A program made the translations under genes and the position numbers. Source: Ilyonectria destructans (taxonomy: Eukaryota; Ascomycota; Sordariomycetes; Hypocreales; Nectriaceae). From it: a stretch of DNA of 64,000 bases. This document shows positions 34,826 through 45,765 of the stretch, piece after piece; position 1 is the first letter of the stretch, and each line of letters opens with the position of its first letter. The notes under the pieces are model-generated. The model was not told where the DNA came from and ran no database searches. It saw only the letters and a list, made by a program, of their open reading frames with translations. The stretch lies in the NCBI GenBank assembly GCA_020740775.1, contig JAHEWK010000039.1, forward strand, positions 186,001 through 250,000, read 5' to 3'.

Positions 34826-35602
34826 TTAATCCTTCCGTTTCATACGTCGGACAGCAAATGTCGTGGGGATTTCTATCCCTTTAAAGCGGTTGGAGTGTGC
34901 GGGTGGGAGTGTCCCAGCAACATCAGTGTCGGAGAGTCGAGCCTGATCATTCCCAAAGCGCTGAGACATCGACTCCAGGGTTACCCTTATGGACTCACTG
35001 ACCGTGGCGGAGAGTCCTCAACGTCCACCAACTCATTGTATGAGCCCGGAAGTGCCAGAGTTTTGGACCTGGCTTGATCCTGGGTCCGGAAGGGGTTGGA
35101 ATCCGGGTTGAAGCGAGATTTTAGTTTAAGAAGAACAAAAACAACATCGTCCTTGGCTATGGTGGATGGCTTCACTAGACTCATTTAAGAGGGAGGTTAC
35201 TGCGCTAGGTCGCTGGTGACCGGGAGCGGGATTACTGCGGTAATCCTCTCTAGGCTCACGACGCTGCTCGTCATCGCGAGTTGCAGATGGGTTGGGCAAC
35301 TGGGCTTTCATTGCGGTGCAGGTGCGTTGCGATCGTGATAATAGCATAGTGAAGGTGTTTAGTGAATGAATTAGAAAGAATTAATTCATATTATCAGAAC
35401 AAAGTTCCTAATATCGCGTTGTGCGTACTGTATCTATGTGACACCAAACAGCTCGATCGGAACCCATTTTACACCTGAAGCTTGAAGCAGGATATTAGAC
35501 TGGCAAAGGTCACCGCGCGGGCCCGCAGCAAGTCCGCGGTACATATTCCATGGCGACTCAAAGTACCCCGATGACTAAGGAGAAGAGCACCTAAACCCAA
35601 AA
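34826..35602. other. 3' interior of copy B
   Basis: No clear gene. A minus-strand frame 35347-35126 (MKAQLPNPSATRDDEQ...) lies where copy A has Acc1, but no similarity to Acc1 is visible. Confidence 0.4.
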
Positions 35603-35751
35603 CGGGGTTTTGCAACAGTGACCCCTATCGTCCTCCGTAGTTAGGTGCCACTACGGCAGCCTATAGGGGTCACTGTTGCAAAACCCCAAAAAGCACGTTC
35701 AAAACAAGTGAAGTGGGTCTGCATAAATACCTAAACATCCGCCCCGCAGTA

Positions 35752-38593
35752 CCCGTGGGTCTTTGGGAAAACAGGACCCACTCAGAGAGTGGGCGGCAAA
35801 ATCCTGGGACAGGTGCGAAATCCTGGGACACCTCACTACCCCGCTTCAACACCAAAAGCGTAATTTCACAGCCAAATTGACCCTCTTTCTGTTCCAATCA
35901 AGTACAACCCTGTCGATGTGAGTCTCTTATTTTCGCTAACCAAGGACTAGGTGATAATGCCGTATCCCTTCAAGGTCACGCCCGGCGTCCAGGCTGCCCG
36001 GCACATCCTGATGGCATGCAACCGACCCCAGCGAAGTGCCCGGGATAAGCCTCTCTCACTTCGTGCTGCAGCCACGGCCTTTGGCACTTCTAAGAGCGAT
36101 GTTCAACGTCATCTCAAGGCGCTAGATAGGTCAGGAAGACCGGCTTTCAGTGACAGACCCGTCGGCCGGCCAAGGAATCTCGATGACTCTGAGGATCGTG
36201 CCCTAGTCGCATATATCATGTGGCTCGAGAGGTGTGGCTTCCCTGCCACTCGTACCCAAGTGGAAGAGGCTGCCAATCTCTTACGGCAAAGTCGCACGCC
36301 TCCAGCTGGCCCTGTGGGTGAAGGGTGGTATCCTCGATTCGTCAGGGATCATCCCGAGCTTCAGAAAAAGAGTCTCGTTCGAGCTCTTGACCGTGACCGT
36401 GCCGGCTTCGAAGCTGGTGAACTTGGCGACTTGGAGCACTTCTATTCCAAGCTCTCAGAGGTCATCCAGCGCAGGAATCTTGGTCCTTCTCAGGTATTAA
36501 ATGCTGACGAGTGTGGTATACGTATTGGAGTCATCCGGGAGCGACTGGAAGTCCTCATCGTCAAGAAGGAGAAGAATACAAGGCATGACGTTGTCGCCTT
36601 TGCTAACCGCGAGTCCTCGACTCTCGTAGGCTGTGCCAACGCCGCCGGGACCGCTATCCCTCCATTCGTGATCTTCAAGACCTGGCCTACGGAGTTATGG
36701 GAGGTCGACGGGCTAGATGAATGTATCCGCTTTGCTCGATCAGATACCGCCTTTTCCAACGCCGAGATCTCTCTGGACTGGCTTCGTCACTTCAACCGGC
36801 ACTTATTTTCAAGTCTGACGAAAGTGCAGTCTCTTGGCATTACATTTGAAGACTGGTTTGGCTGCGACGAATTTATGCGAGATCTCGATAATCCTGACTG
36901 GATTTGGGACCAGCCCTTCTTCGAAAGACCAGAGGAAGATCGGATTTGGCGACTTCTTATCATCGACGGCTTCACGGGCAAGACCTCTATCGAATTTATG
37001 GAGTATTGTATCCGCTTTGATATCGAGATATTCGTGCTTCCTGCTTATTCCACTTATCTTCTCCAGCCTCTCGACGTCGGTGTGTTTCAGCTGCTGAAAA
37101 GCGCACACCAGAAAGTGCTCCGTTCACACATTCGAGATGGATTTCTCAACTTTAAGCGGTCTGACTTTATCACCCGGTTCCAGCAGATATTCGATGAAGG
37201 ATTTACGGTTCATAATATCATAAATGGCTTCGAGAAAAGTGGCATATTCCCCGTTGACGGCACGCACGTGATCCACACTCTCCGAGAGAAGAAGAGAGAT
37301 ATCCTCGCTATGTCAACGCCGGCCCTACAATCTCTCCTCCCCAAGGAAACGAGATTTAGTGATGCCCGTGAGGTCTCTCGACGTATTCGTCATAAATACG
37401 GCCAAGATTTTAGTTCCCCAATGCGTCAGCGCTTCACCGTCGTCGACGACGTTCTCGCCGAGGCAGTAACGCTCTCCAACTTCGTAGAGACTTATATTAA
37501 GTCCCGCTACCAGCGGATCGCCGCTGCGAATAATAAGAGGAAAGCCAGGAGGCCAGTTAAGCCATCAGGTCAGTATCTCAACAGCGTGACCGTCAGGCAG
37601 GTTCGGGAGAGTTTGGAGACCTCCACTCAGAAGGAATAAGATGAGGAAATACGCCGGCAAAAGAGAGAGATAAAGAGACTACGAAAACAGCACTTCGAGC
37701 AATACAGGGCAGAGTGGCAATCTCAGTGGAAATACGATATCAATAACAACGGCAGGCCGGTACATATCAGCTTTAAAAGGTGGCTTCGGTGGTCAGGAAA
37801 GAAGCGAGATGACGACGTCATATCTATCCCTGATCCATCGCCAAGGGCGTCGCCAACACCAGAGGAAAGTTGGTATTATGATACTACGCCTTCCGCCGCA
37901 AGTCATCGCTTTTATGAGCGCTTGAGGGAAGCCACCCGCGCCGGGGTTTATCGCAGCCCGCTCCAAGAGATGCCCTTTCCCTTGTCGAGCGATAGAGTCA
38001 AATTTCGGATTAGTAACACGCAGGATGAGCCTTCTACTAACAATAATATTATCACAGGTGATACCGACGAGTCAGATGATAACGAAGATAGTATCGCAAC
38101 ACTTGATTTAACTCAGGAAGCAATAGAAGAGCCGGAATTGCCTCCCCTCCCTCAACCCTCTCCGACATATAATACCTTCACCTCCATATACTACCGAATT
38201 ATGGGCATTTTACACCCCCCAGAGGCATTACAGGAAAGCTGCATAGTAGCGCTTAGTCTCCCTTCAAGCCCGGAATGAATTGGCCGCTGTGCAAGGAGGC
38301 AGCGAGGTGGACTTCGCGATACCGAGGAGCAAGTCGGGAGCATTCAATTAGTCACAACACCACAACACCCGGGCATGGTATAACGGAGATATCTTGGATA
38401 TAGCATCATCACGCATAAGATACACTGCATGGGAATTTTCATTGAGATTGGGACATAATCCGACCGGCAAAGTGGGAAATTCCCCTTGGCGCACCTCATT
38501 TGCAGGTAATGAGGTGTCCCAGGATTTCGCACCTGTCCCAGGATTTTGCCGCCCACTCTCTGAGTGGGTCCTGTTTTCCCAAAGACCCACGGG
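35752..38593 (+). mobile_element. pogo-like transposon (pogo-2), perfect 84-bp TIRs
   Basis: TA flanks both ends (35750-35751, 38594-38595). The TIRs 35752-35835 and 38510-38593 are identical over 84 bp, start CCCGTGGGTCTTTGGG, and contain a 7-bp-arm hairpin (CCCACTC-AGA-GAGTGGG) and a doubled AAATCCTGGGACA motif. Perfect TIRs imply a recent insertion. One transposase gene fills the element. Confidence 0.95.
35957..38278 (+). pseudogene. pogo-2 transposase (HTH, DDE_1), one nonsense codon
   Basis: The frame from MPYPFKVTPGVQAARHI has a Psq-like HTH (residues 25-60), a CENP-B-type HTH (60-130) and a DDE_1 core: NADECGIRIG, LLIIDGFTGKTS, LLQPLDVGVF. An in-frame TAA (37637-37639) ends a 560-residue protein, but the same frame stays open for 212 further codons to 38278 (basic WQSQWKYDINN, then acidic TDESDDNEDS). 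Either the stop is a recent mutation or the tail is expendable. The catalytic core is complete, so activity is possible. Confidence 0.8.
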
Positions 38594-38766
38594 TACATTG
38601 AGCTGTGTACTTTTACACACAACCTCATTGAATTTAGACACAGTAGACAACAGCAGCAAGAGTAGCAGGACTGCAGCAAACCAGCATGGAATAGCATCAT
38701 CCCGTATCTCCGACAAAGTCCCTCTACAAAAGGGCTAACCGCCTCCTTTGTTGACAATATCGACGC

Positions 38767-39555
38767 TCAATTCTCTTCCTCTTCAACTCTGTCTTCCTCG
38801 TCCGGCTTGTTGAACTTCTATGCATGGATTTAGCCATGGAAATGTTGTTACAGATTAACCTACTTACAGTCCAGAGTCGAGCAGCCTCAGCGATGACCTC
38901 CAACGCCGCAACCTTTCGCTCCTCAAGCGTCATTTCACCTGCTTCACCGCGGGGAGCCAAAGCAGGAGCGCAAGCTTGAGCGGCAGCAGGGCTATGGTTG
39001 ACAGCGGCACCGCAACCACGCAGCTGCTGTGCTGCACGCTGAGCAGCAGAGCGCCAGCCATCGCCAGGATCTTTATCTGCATCGTCGATCTGCCGATTCA
39101 ATTCCCAGAAGGCACGCACCGCAGCGACAGCGCCGGTGGGAACCTACACAGCAGCTGATTAGCAACTCATTAGCCGGAAACACATAGGTAAAGGCTCCCC
39201 ACCGGCCTGCAGGTATGACCGTTCCTTGCGCAGTCCCAGCAAGCAGCACCAGTATCTATCCCCTGTATGTCAGCCCGGCAAACTTATATGAAAGAATGGC
39301 TACTTACTGTTCTGAGAGGTACACTCATGCCCGGGGCTCTTTGCAGCGCGAGTAACACAGGGGCGGCAGGGGAAGTCACGCGCCGAGCCGATGGGAGGAG
39401 CCTTCTTCTTCTGCGTCTTCTTCTCCTCAAATAGGTGTATTAGTAGTGATCTATTGATTGTAGAGTAGCTGGCCGGATCATACAGTAACCTTGTTCGCGG
39501 ATTTACGGGCGCTGGGCCGGATGTTTTTGTCGTTGCTATTGGGTCGGACCCTCAT
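38767..39555 (-). CDS. Transposon accessory protein Acc2, copy C
   Basis: Five exons (39555-39490, 39410-39308, 39255-39203, 39143-38868, 38817-38767) with GT-AG introns of 50-79 bp join to 182 residues. The start MRVRPNSNDKNIRPSARK is basic. The Cys domain reads FPCRPC ... GHEC ... GAACWDCARNGHTC, parallel to copy A. A helical Ala-rich part follows (AAQRAAQQL, LEERKVAALEVIAEAARLW), and the end is acidic (KPDEEDRVEEEEN). Intactness of all splice sites suggests selection or youth. It probably binds nucleic acid through zinc. Confidence 0.7.
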
Positions 39556-39847
39556 CCACGTCTGCAGCGACTGGATCGGCAGTGGACATTATGATGATGA
39601 TGTTGATTGATAGCGCCACGGAAACGATCAGGGGAGGCGCCGTCAGCTTACTTGGGGACGGTGATAAATTAGAAGAGTCTTGCTATTTGCACGACATCAC
39701 ATTGCTAATCGCACGATATCAGGGGCCCATTTCCCCGACTAACTGATATTCCGGCCGGCGCCAACCCCGACCACCCCCTAAGCTACATATCCACAACCCA
39801 ATTTCCTCCTTTCAATAACACCAACTTACACCTCTTTCCACCACACC

Positions 39848-42200
39848 ATGAGCAACAACGGACCGCTGCCACCACTTCCAATTGACCCAGATGCATTTCC
39901 AAACTATTCTGAATCATCAGATTCATTTTTTTCTACTGAAAATGACCCCCTCCTGCAGTTTTTCGACCTAGAAGATGACGAAATCCCTCCTCCGCCAGAA
40001 TCCCCCGATTTTGAGTCATTTGATGATCTCTTCAAATACCTTCAAGACTTCCACCTCGCCAATGGCGCTGCCCTCGTCACTAGTAACAGCTCGAAGCCTC
40101 GGGTAGTCAATGGAGTGAAAATTCGCACGAATTTTACCCTCATTTGCGACCGCGGTGGGCTCCGGCCGTCCTCATCAACAGGTATTCGGAACTCACGGAC
40201 GAAGAAAACCGGCTGCCTGTTCAAGATCTCTGCCAAAACAGCCCAAAAGATGAACGGGCTTTGGAGCTACGATGTCATTCACCCGTATCACAACCACGGC
40301 CCTTCCTTACATCCCTCTGTGCACACAGCTCACCGCAAGCGGACTCCTGCACAGCTTGCCCTCACAGAGACCTTATTCAAGTACAAGTCTCTGCAAGCAC
40401 GGGAGATGCTAGCAATCGTCAAAGACTCTACAGCTGAGCCGACCTTTTTCATCCAGAAAGATATCTACAACGACCGGCAGAGACTACGAATTCAGGGCCT
40501 AGATGGCCTCACAGCTACTCAGGCGTGGATTGGCCACCTGCAGGCCGAGGGCTTGAACCACACCGTGAAATATAACACTGATGGCAAGGTGGATGCAGTC
40601 TTCTGGACCTATCCTTGGTGTGAGCTGATGTGGAAGAGATTTCCTGAAGTTCTTGGCATTGATAACACATACAAGACTAACCGCTTCAAAATGTACCTAT
40701 TCCAGGTCACTGGCGTCACAGACCAGAAGTCTGTAGCAAACTTCGGCTTTGGGTTGATCAACAACGAGAAAGAGGAGGGATTTCTGTGGCTTTGTACGCA
40801 ACTTGAAGCTATTCGCACGAAGTTGAATATCGCCGCGCCTGCTGTCATGATCACGGATAAAGAAACTGCCCTTCGTAACGCTATTTGCATCGTGTTTCCG
40901 TATACACAGCTCCAGCTGTGTGTTTATCACATCAACGCCAACGTGAAGGCGCGAATCGTCTCTAAATGGAAGGATCTAGAAGCTCATGATGATGACGGCA
41001 ACTATGACTCCTCTGATGATGATGATGATGCTGATAAATTAGTCTCTGACGATGCCAAATACCGTAACTGCTTGATTACACAGGATGAGGCTAACAGATT
41101 TAAACCATCGTCACAGCCGCTGGCAGCTAAGTTGACGCCGGATTCGATGTTTGAAGCCTGGAAAGCTGTTATCTACAGCCGCCACGAGGTTGATTTTCTT
41201 CGAGCTTGGGCTACGATGGTCAAGACATACAGTCCAAACCAAAGTCACATCCTCGCATATATCTCCAAGGAATATATGCCGTGGCGCCTGCAGTGGGCAG
41301 GTTGTTACATCCGTAACTATCGCAACTTCGGCCAGCGAGTGAACAGCCCTGTGGAAACCGCTCACAAGGACGTGAAGTCATACCTCGTGACTGGAACAGG
41401 TGACCTTTTACATCTACATCACGCCCTTCTGCAGGTGATTTCACGCAAAAAGGAAGCCTACGAGATCAGGGCTGCAGATATGAGCATGCGGCAACGGCGG
41501 GAATACGTTGGTCGGGAGTGGCTTGGGCTATTACCCTTACAAATCTCCTTCCTGGCTGTCAACCTAGTAGTTCAGCAACACCGCTACGTTGAGGCCGCGA
41601 TGCTAGCTGACTGTGAGAACCCAAAGCTTCGCCCTTGTGAGGGCATATTCACACAGCAATACGGCCTCCCTTGCAGTCACGCGATTTTGCAGCATCTTCG
41701 CACTGGACCACGGCTTCATAAAGAGCTTGTGCACCCGCGATGGTGGCTTCAGAAGCCTCTGGTGATAAATCCCTCGTTGATAGTGCGTTTCTAAGCTAAT
41801 CTTCATCTTCTAGGACCTCCTCGAGCCGCTGTTACGAATCCAAGACCCCAATATTGTCGAGAACCTCCGAGGCCGCCCACGTAAGCCCAAAAATGCGAAG
41901 CTGACGATACCTTCAACTCTCAAGGCGAACTTGAACGTAACGGCAGTGCTAGGAGCCACGGATATACAAAGGAAACGCGGCCGGCTCGCGATAAAGTCAA
42001 GTTTAAAGCGCTGTGCATCACAGGACGAGCTTGCGTTGGAGAGACCGGCACCCAGTCCCTCTCAGGCCACTCAGGCGTCTACAAGCCGATCAACAGCAGA
42101 TACAATTATAGTAAAGCTCTCAACTGAAGGTAGACGTAGCCGTAGAGGGAGGAGGAAAGCTGGGCTCGAGGCCACACCCACAGCATCTGCGCCGATGTAA
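39848..42200 (+). CDS. MULE transposase (FAR1-like, SWIM)
   Basis: Exon 1 (39848-41761) and exon 2 (41814-42200) around a 52-bp intron give 766 residues. An acidic N-terminus precedes a FAR1/WRKY-GCM-like DNA-binding region (about 60-160, ending HPYHNHGP). The MULE core has D272 (VLGIDNTYK), D337 (MITDKET), CVYH (358-361) and E503 (SPVETAHKDVK). A SWIM-type C-X-H end follows (PCSHAI, 609-612). Exon 2 is basic with an AT-hook-like RGRPRKP. The gene looks intact. No Mutator-type TIRs or 8-9-bp duplication could be found. Confidence 0.87.
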
Positions 42201-42750
42201 GCGGAATAACCGCCAGCCTGTGAAAAAAGTGTTATTTTCAACGAAAATGCTGTTTTTGGGCTATTTGAGTGCTAGCGATGTGTTCAATTGAGCAGGTAAT
42301 TTGAGCTTTTCAATGTGTTTTGCTTGTGGGACAATTTTAGTGTGATTTTGTATGTGGAAGAGTCGAAAAGGTGAATCGGATTGAAGCGCGGTCTTACCTC
42401 AGGCACTCAGACTACGGAAGTCCATATCGAAGACTGGGCCAAAAGTGTACCCTGATCCCAACTACCCACCCAATGCTTGCTAGGTCCACACCATCGTCAC
42501 TTTAAGATTACACTTAACTAAATACTGACATGGGTCATATCTGCTTAGATAGATAGTCAGATAAAGACACGGTCTATGAAGAAGTCGGGGGTCAATGAGT
42601 TGCTATCGTGGCAACGACTTGATCCCGGTCAGAGAGGCGATCACTAAGAGGATAACTGGGCAACCAGCAACGTAGCTCAAAAGCGCATTAATGCGCATTA
42701 CTGTGTCTTGTCTGCCTTTCAATCTCTTTCAATCTCATCACAACCTTCCA

Positions 42751-43266
42751 ATGGCTCCCTCTCTCACTCCGTTCTGCCCAAGCTGCCCAGATATCACAAC
42801 TGGGGGCGGCACGCCACACACCGACATTCAAGCCCAGTTTCCTACAGCCCCTTACTGTCCTCATTGTAACCAATTTTTCTCTAATGCCCCCATCAACAAT
42901 GCTCGTTCCAACAACCCAATTGACCTCACGGCGGATTCCCCCAACCCCCGTCGACGAGTCAAACCGTCACAGCAAGCCTTGACAGTCCCAACTTCTCGTC
43001 CACCACCTGAGAACTACCAGATGGCCATTTTTCAGGCACAATACAATCGGGAGGAGAGTATACAACAGGACCACGGCCAAGCCGGCCAGAAGTCGCCCTC
43101 TACGACAGAATCCATCGTCATTCACATTCAGGCCTTGGCTGCCATTGAATGTAACTGTACATGGCCTCTTTTCTTGACCAAAGACCTTAGGCCTCATGCG
43201 GATCTCAAGTTGTCGAACAGGCTAATGCAGGTTAAAAAAAAGAAAAGCGACATGGGGTCACAATGA
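42751..43266 (+). pseudogene. Acc1 fragment, copy D
   Basis: Starts MAPSLTPFCPSCPD. It keeps both Cys pairs (CPSC, CPHC), the motif NPIDLTADSPNP, and the PPENYQMAIFQAQYNREESI block of copy A Acc1. Similarity ends near SIVIHIQALAAI, and the rest (to 43266) is unrelated. The globular middle and the SUMO-acceptor tail are lost. Confidence 0.75.
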
Positions 43267-43274
43267 AGGAAGAA

Positions 43275-43565
43275 TCAACCAACCTTGCTTAGGTCTATTA
43301 GATCTAAGACCTTATTTGAACATGTCTTCAAGGCATTCCCAAGGGCCCAGATAGTTAGGTCGGGATTTGATGTAGGCTGAGGGCCGCCATATGTGAAAGT
43401 CCGGGTATTCACACCCAGTACCTTCGTTGGGAGGGCTGCAAGTCGGGCTGGGGGGAAGCCGCCATTGATCAACTTCTCCTCCTGTGTCTTCAGCCCAGCA
43501 GGAGTCAAATCGGTAGAGTCCGGGATCATCGTCGCCATAGAAGTAATTGGTTGAGGCATCGACAC
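43275..43565 (-). pseudogene. Acc2 first exon, copy D
   Basis: Encodes LPTKVLGVNTRTFTY and SNPDLTIWALGNALK, matching exon 1 of copy A Acc2. It ends at the exon 1 donor position (SK-GTTGGT). The Cys-rich exon and basic tail are absent, so it is a non-functional remnant. Confidence 0.75.
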
Positions 43566-44025
43566 AACAAATGCGCAGGTTGTGAGGAAATGAAGCAGTG
43601 GGGCAAGAAGATCCTGATGCTGTGGCGACAGTAAGCTAACCTAAGATCGGCAAAGTATATGTCAGCAACCAGGTAAGGGCGGCTGAGGAAGTAAATAAAC
43701 AAAGGGACAACATGTCAACAAACCTCTGTATGCTGTATAAACTGAGTTGATACTAACCCAGATTTCTTTGGCGATGAAGAAGGGGCTAGAGAAGATTCTT
43801 CTTGCCGGTTTCTACAGCTTCAAGTCCAAGAAAGAGATTGTATACACATTGAAGAATAGAGACCGCGAACGTCATTGTTTATCGTTCAAAATGACATTGA
43901 TGAGATATGTATTATCTAGGGTTATCCTTCTATTGAAGTCGTGCGTGGACACATCTTGGGTGTGACCCTAGCTTGGTTGAGGCCAGGGTACACTTTTGGC
44001 CCAGTCTGCAATATGGACTTCCGTA

Positions 44026-44250
44026 ATACGCCAGGTTTGTTCCGGCATCAACGGCACAATCCTGGGCAACAAGCCCGCTGGACACATGGAGGGCATTCGC
44101 AAATGAAAGCAACTGCCATGTCATTGACGAACTCCACTAGCTTGGCACTGACCTGTATCATAACTACAAGAAAACAGGGACAATTCGTGTTAATAAACTT
44201 AAATGAAATTAAATCAATATACCTCTTATATAATCATGCCGAGTTTGTCC
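44026..44250 (+). pseudogene. GH17 glucanase fragment beside copy D
   Basis: Starts exactly at the right end of copy D. INGTILGNKPAGHM, AFANESN and GTDLY (in shifting frames) match codons 160-210 of the intact GH17 gene at 57012-58085, and a weaker match continues to about 44250. Several frameshifts and stops are present. The 5' part is missing left of copy D. Confidence 0.75.
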
Positions 44251-44426
44251 CCTCATCGTGCATCGTCACTCGATATAAATCGATCGTTTAAGTTATTGTT
44301 GTCCCTGGCTTGGGTATCGGGTCCATCCTGTTGTTCTTACTCCTAGTTTTTTTTCATCTAGTAAATCGATCGTTACCACACCGGAATTCCCCTTCTACAG
44401 CGGGATAGATTGGTGATCCAAGCATC

Positions 44427-45390
44427 ATGGGTCCCAAAAATCTCATCGTTGGCACTCTGCTTTTTGCGGTAGGAGCACAGGCAGCTATCCCGAGGATTCG
44501 CGGGTTCAAACTTACTTGGGCCGACGACTTCAACGGTTTCCCCAACACTCTACCCGATGACTGGAACTGGATTATTGACACCGGCACCAGCTATCCTGGT
44601 GGCCCTCCGTCTTGGGGTACCGGGGAAATTCAGACGTACACTAGCAGCACCGAGAATGTCCGCGTCAACGGCAAGGGTGATCTTCTGATCACCGCCCTCC
44701 GGAACTCTTCTGGGGTATGGACGTCTTCCCGAATCGAGACTCAGCGAACGGACTTCATGGCACAACCGGGAGGGAAAATGCGAATCCAGGCCGATCTGAA
44801 GATTCCTTACTTGGACAACAACGGCGTCGGGTACTGGGCTGCCTTTTGGACTCTCGGCAGCGAGTATCGCGGCAACTACTGGTATGAATATGCCGTCCCG
44901 ATGCAACCTGGACGTAGTTCTGATAACTGAGTGATGTAGGAACTGGCCCTCCGTCGGAGAGTACGATATCATGGAGAGCATCAACACCCTTGACCGGGCC
45001 TGGGGCGTGCTGCATTGCGGCACGAACCCCGGTGGGCCTTGCGATGAACCTAACGGCATAGGCAATAGCCGACCATGCCCCAACAGCTCATGCGCAGGGG
45101 ACTTCCACACCTACGCCATTGAGGTCGACAGGACAGGGTATCCCGAGACGCTCAGCTGGTTTGTTGATGGGGAGCAGTTTCACCAAGTCAACGAGACGCA
45201 ATTGCCGGCAGACGTTTGGGTGAAGACGGTGCACCGCCCTCATTTCATTCTCCTCAACATGGCGATAGGCGGTGGCTTCCCGGATGGTGTTTATGGTGGT
45301 CCGACGCCGACCAATAGTACTGTTTCAGGAGGCACGTACGAGATCGGATATGTTGCTGTGTATAACTCAATCGGCTATCACCATCACTAA
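44427..45390 (+). CDS. Secreted GH16 family glucanase
   Basis: Exons 44427-44881 and 44940-45390 around a 58-bp intron give 301 residues. The signal peptide is MGPKNLIVGTLLFAVGAQA. The GH16 catalytic motif GEYDIMES gives E159 (nucleophile) and E164 (acid/base), and the acceptor site restores NYWNWPS before it. Later blocks CAGDFHTYAIEVDR and HFILLNMAIGG are typical of fungal endo-1,3(4)-beta-glucanase-like GH16. It acts on wall beta-glucan outside the cell. No GPI signal; it ends IGYHHH. Confidence 0.9.
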
Positions 45391-45765
45391 GATCCTGCTG
45401 CTCAGTTACCTTTACCTTCTCTTCGACCTCTGAGAAAGACACGAATCCAAAGGCCGAAATACTTTGCGGGCGTGACGGGGTCGATTTTTTCACATAGGAT
45501 TAGTTGTAATTATGTAGAAACCATTGAGCTCAGATTGGCTGTCAGCGTACCCAGTGTTGGAAGAACTGAGAGTTCCCCCTTAACTTCAGGATCAAGATTA
45601 AAGTTTGAAGTCCTACAATTAAGGTTCAAAGTCCTAGATGGGAACACTCAAAGATATAAGGCCCCAAAGGGCCTCTCATTGAGATGTGAACTTAAAAAAA
45701 AAAAAGAAAACCCCAAGAATAATTACAATCATTCTACAATAAGAACTACTTCTCATCAAGTGCAC
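45391..45765. other. Intergenic between GH16 and hAT-2
   Basis: No gene. An A-rich run lies at about 45692-45705. The left terminus of hAT-2 should lie near here but was not found. Confidence 0.45.

Larger units (their letters stand above)
32315..35639. mobile_element. IS3EU-like transposon copy B, TSD GTTAGG
   Basis: A 3325-bp element with a perfect 6-bp duplication GTTAGG (32309-32314, 35640-35645). TIRs at 32315-32351 and 35603-35639 start TATGGCAGCC / TACGGAGGAC and share ATAGGGGTCRCTGTTGCAAA. It contains an Acc2 remnant and a frameshifted integrase. Its TIR pattern is the same as in copy A (TAYGG, then ATA-GGGG, then CAAAACCCC), although the genes are clearly diverged. Confidence 0.9.
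35652..39600. mobile_element. IS3EU-like transposon copy C, left part
   Basis: Starts with a TIR (35652-35687, TACGGCAGCCTATAGGGG) almost the same as that of copy B and only 6 bp (TGCCAC) right of the B target duplication. A pogo element (35752-38593) interrupts it at TA, and the sequence either side (GCCCCGCAG-TA-CATTG) matches uninterrupted copy B at about 32400-32416. It keeps an intact Acc2 gene. No right TIR or TGCCAC duplication was found, so the right limit is uncertain. Confidence 0.75.
42413..44025. mobile_element. IS3EU-like copy D, deletion derivative (1.6 kb)
   Basis: The TIRs 42413-42454 and 43984-44025 start TACGGAAGTCCATAT and match at all but about 3 of 42 positions. They share TACGGAAG-CCATA with copy A. 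Inside, an Acc1 fragment (+) and an Acc2 first-exon fragment (-) keep the order of copy A, but the transposase is missing. The flanks (TCAGAC left, ATACGC right) do not match, so one side was rearranged after insertion. Confidence 0.82.

Noticed and set aside
41783..41813. 31-bp intron with GTGCGT donor in the MULE gene
   Set aside because: Too short for a fungal intron; the donor at 41762 gives a normal 52-bp intron and the same downstream frame.
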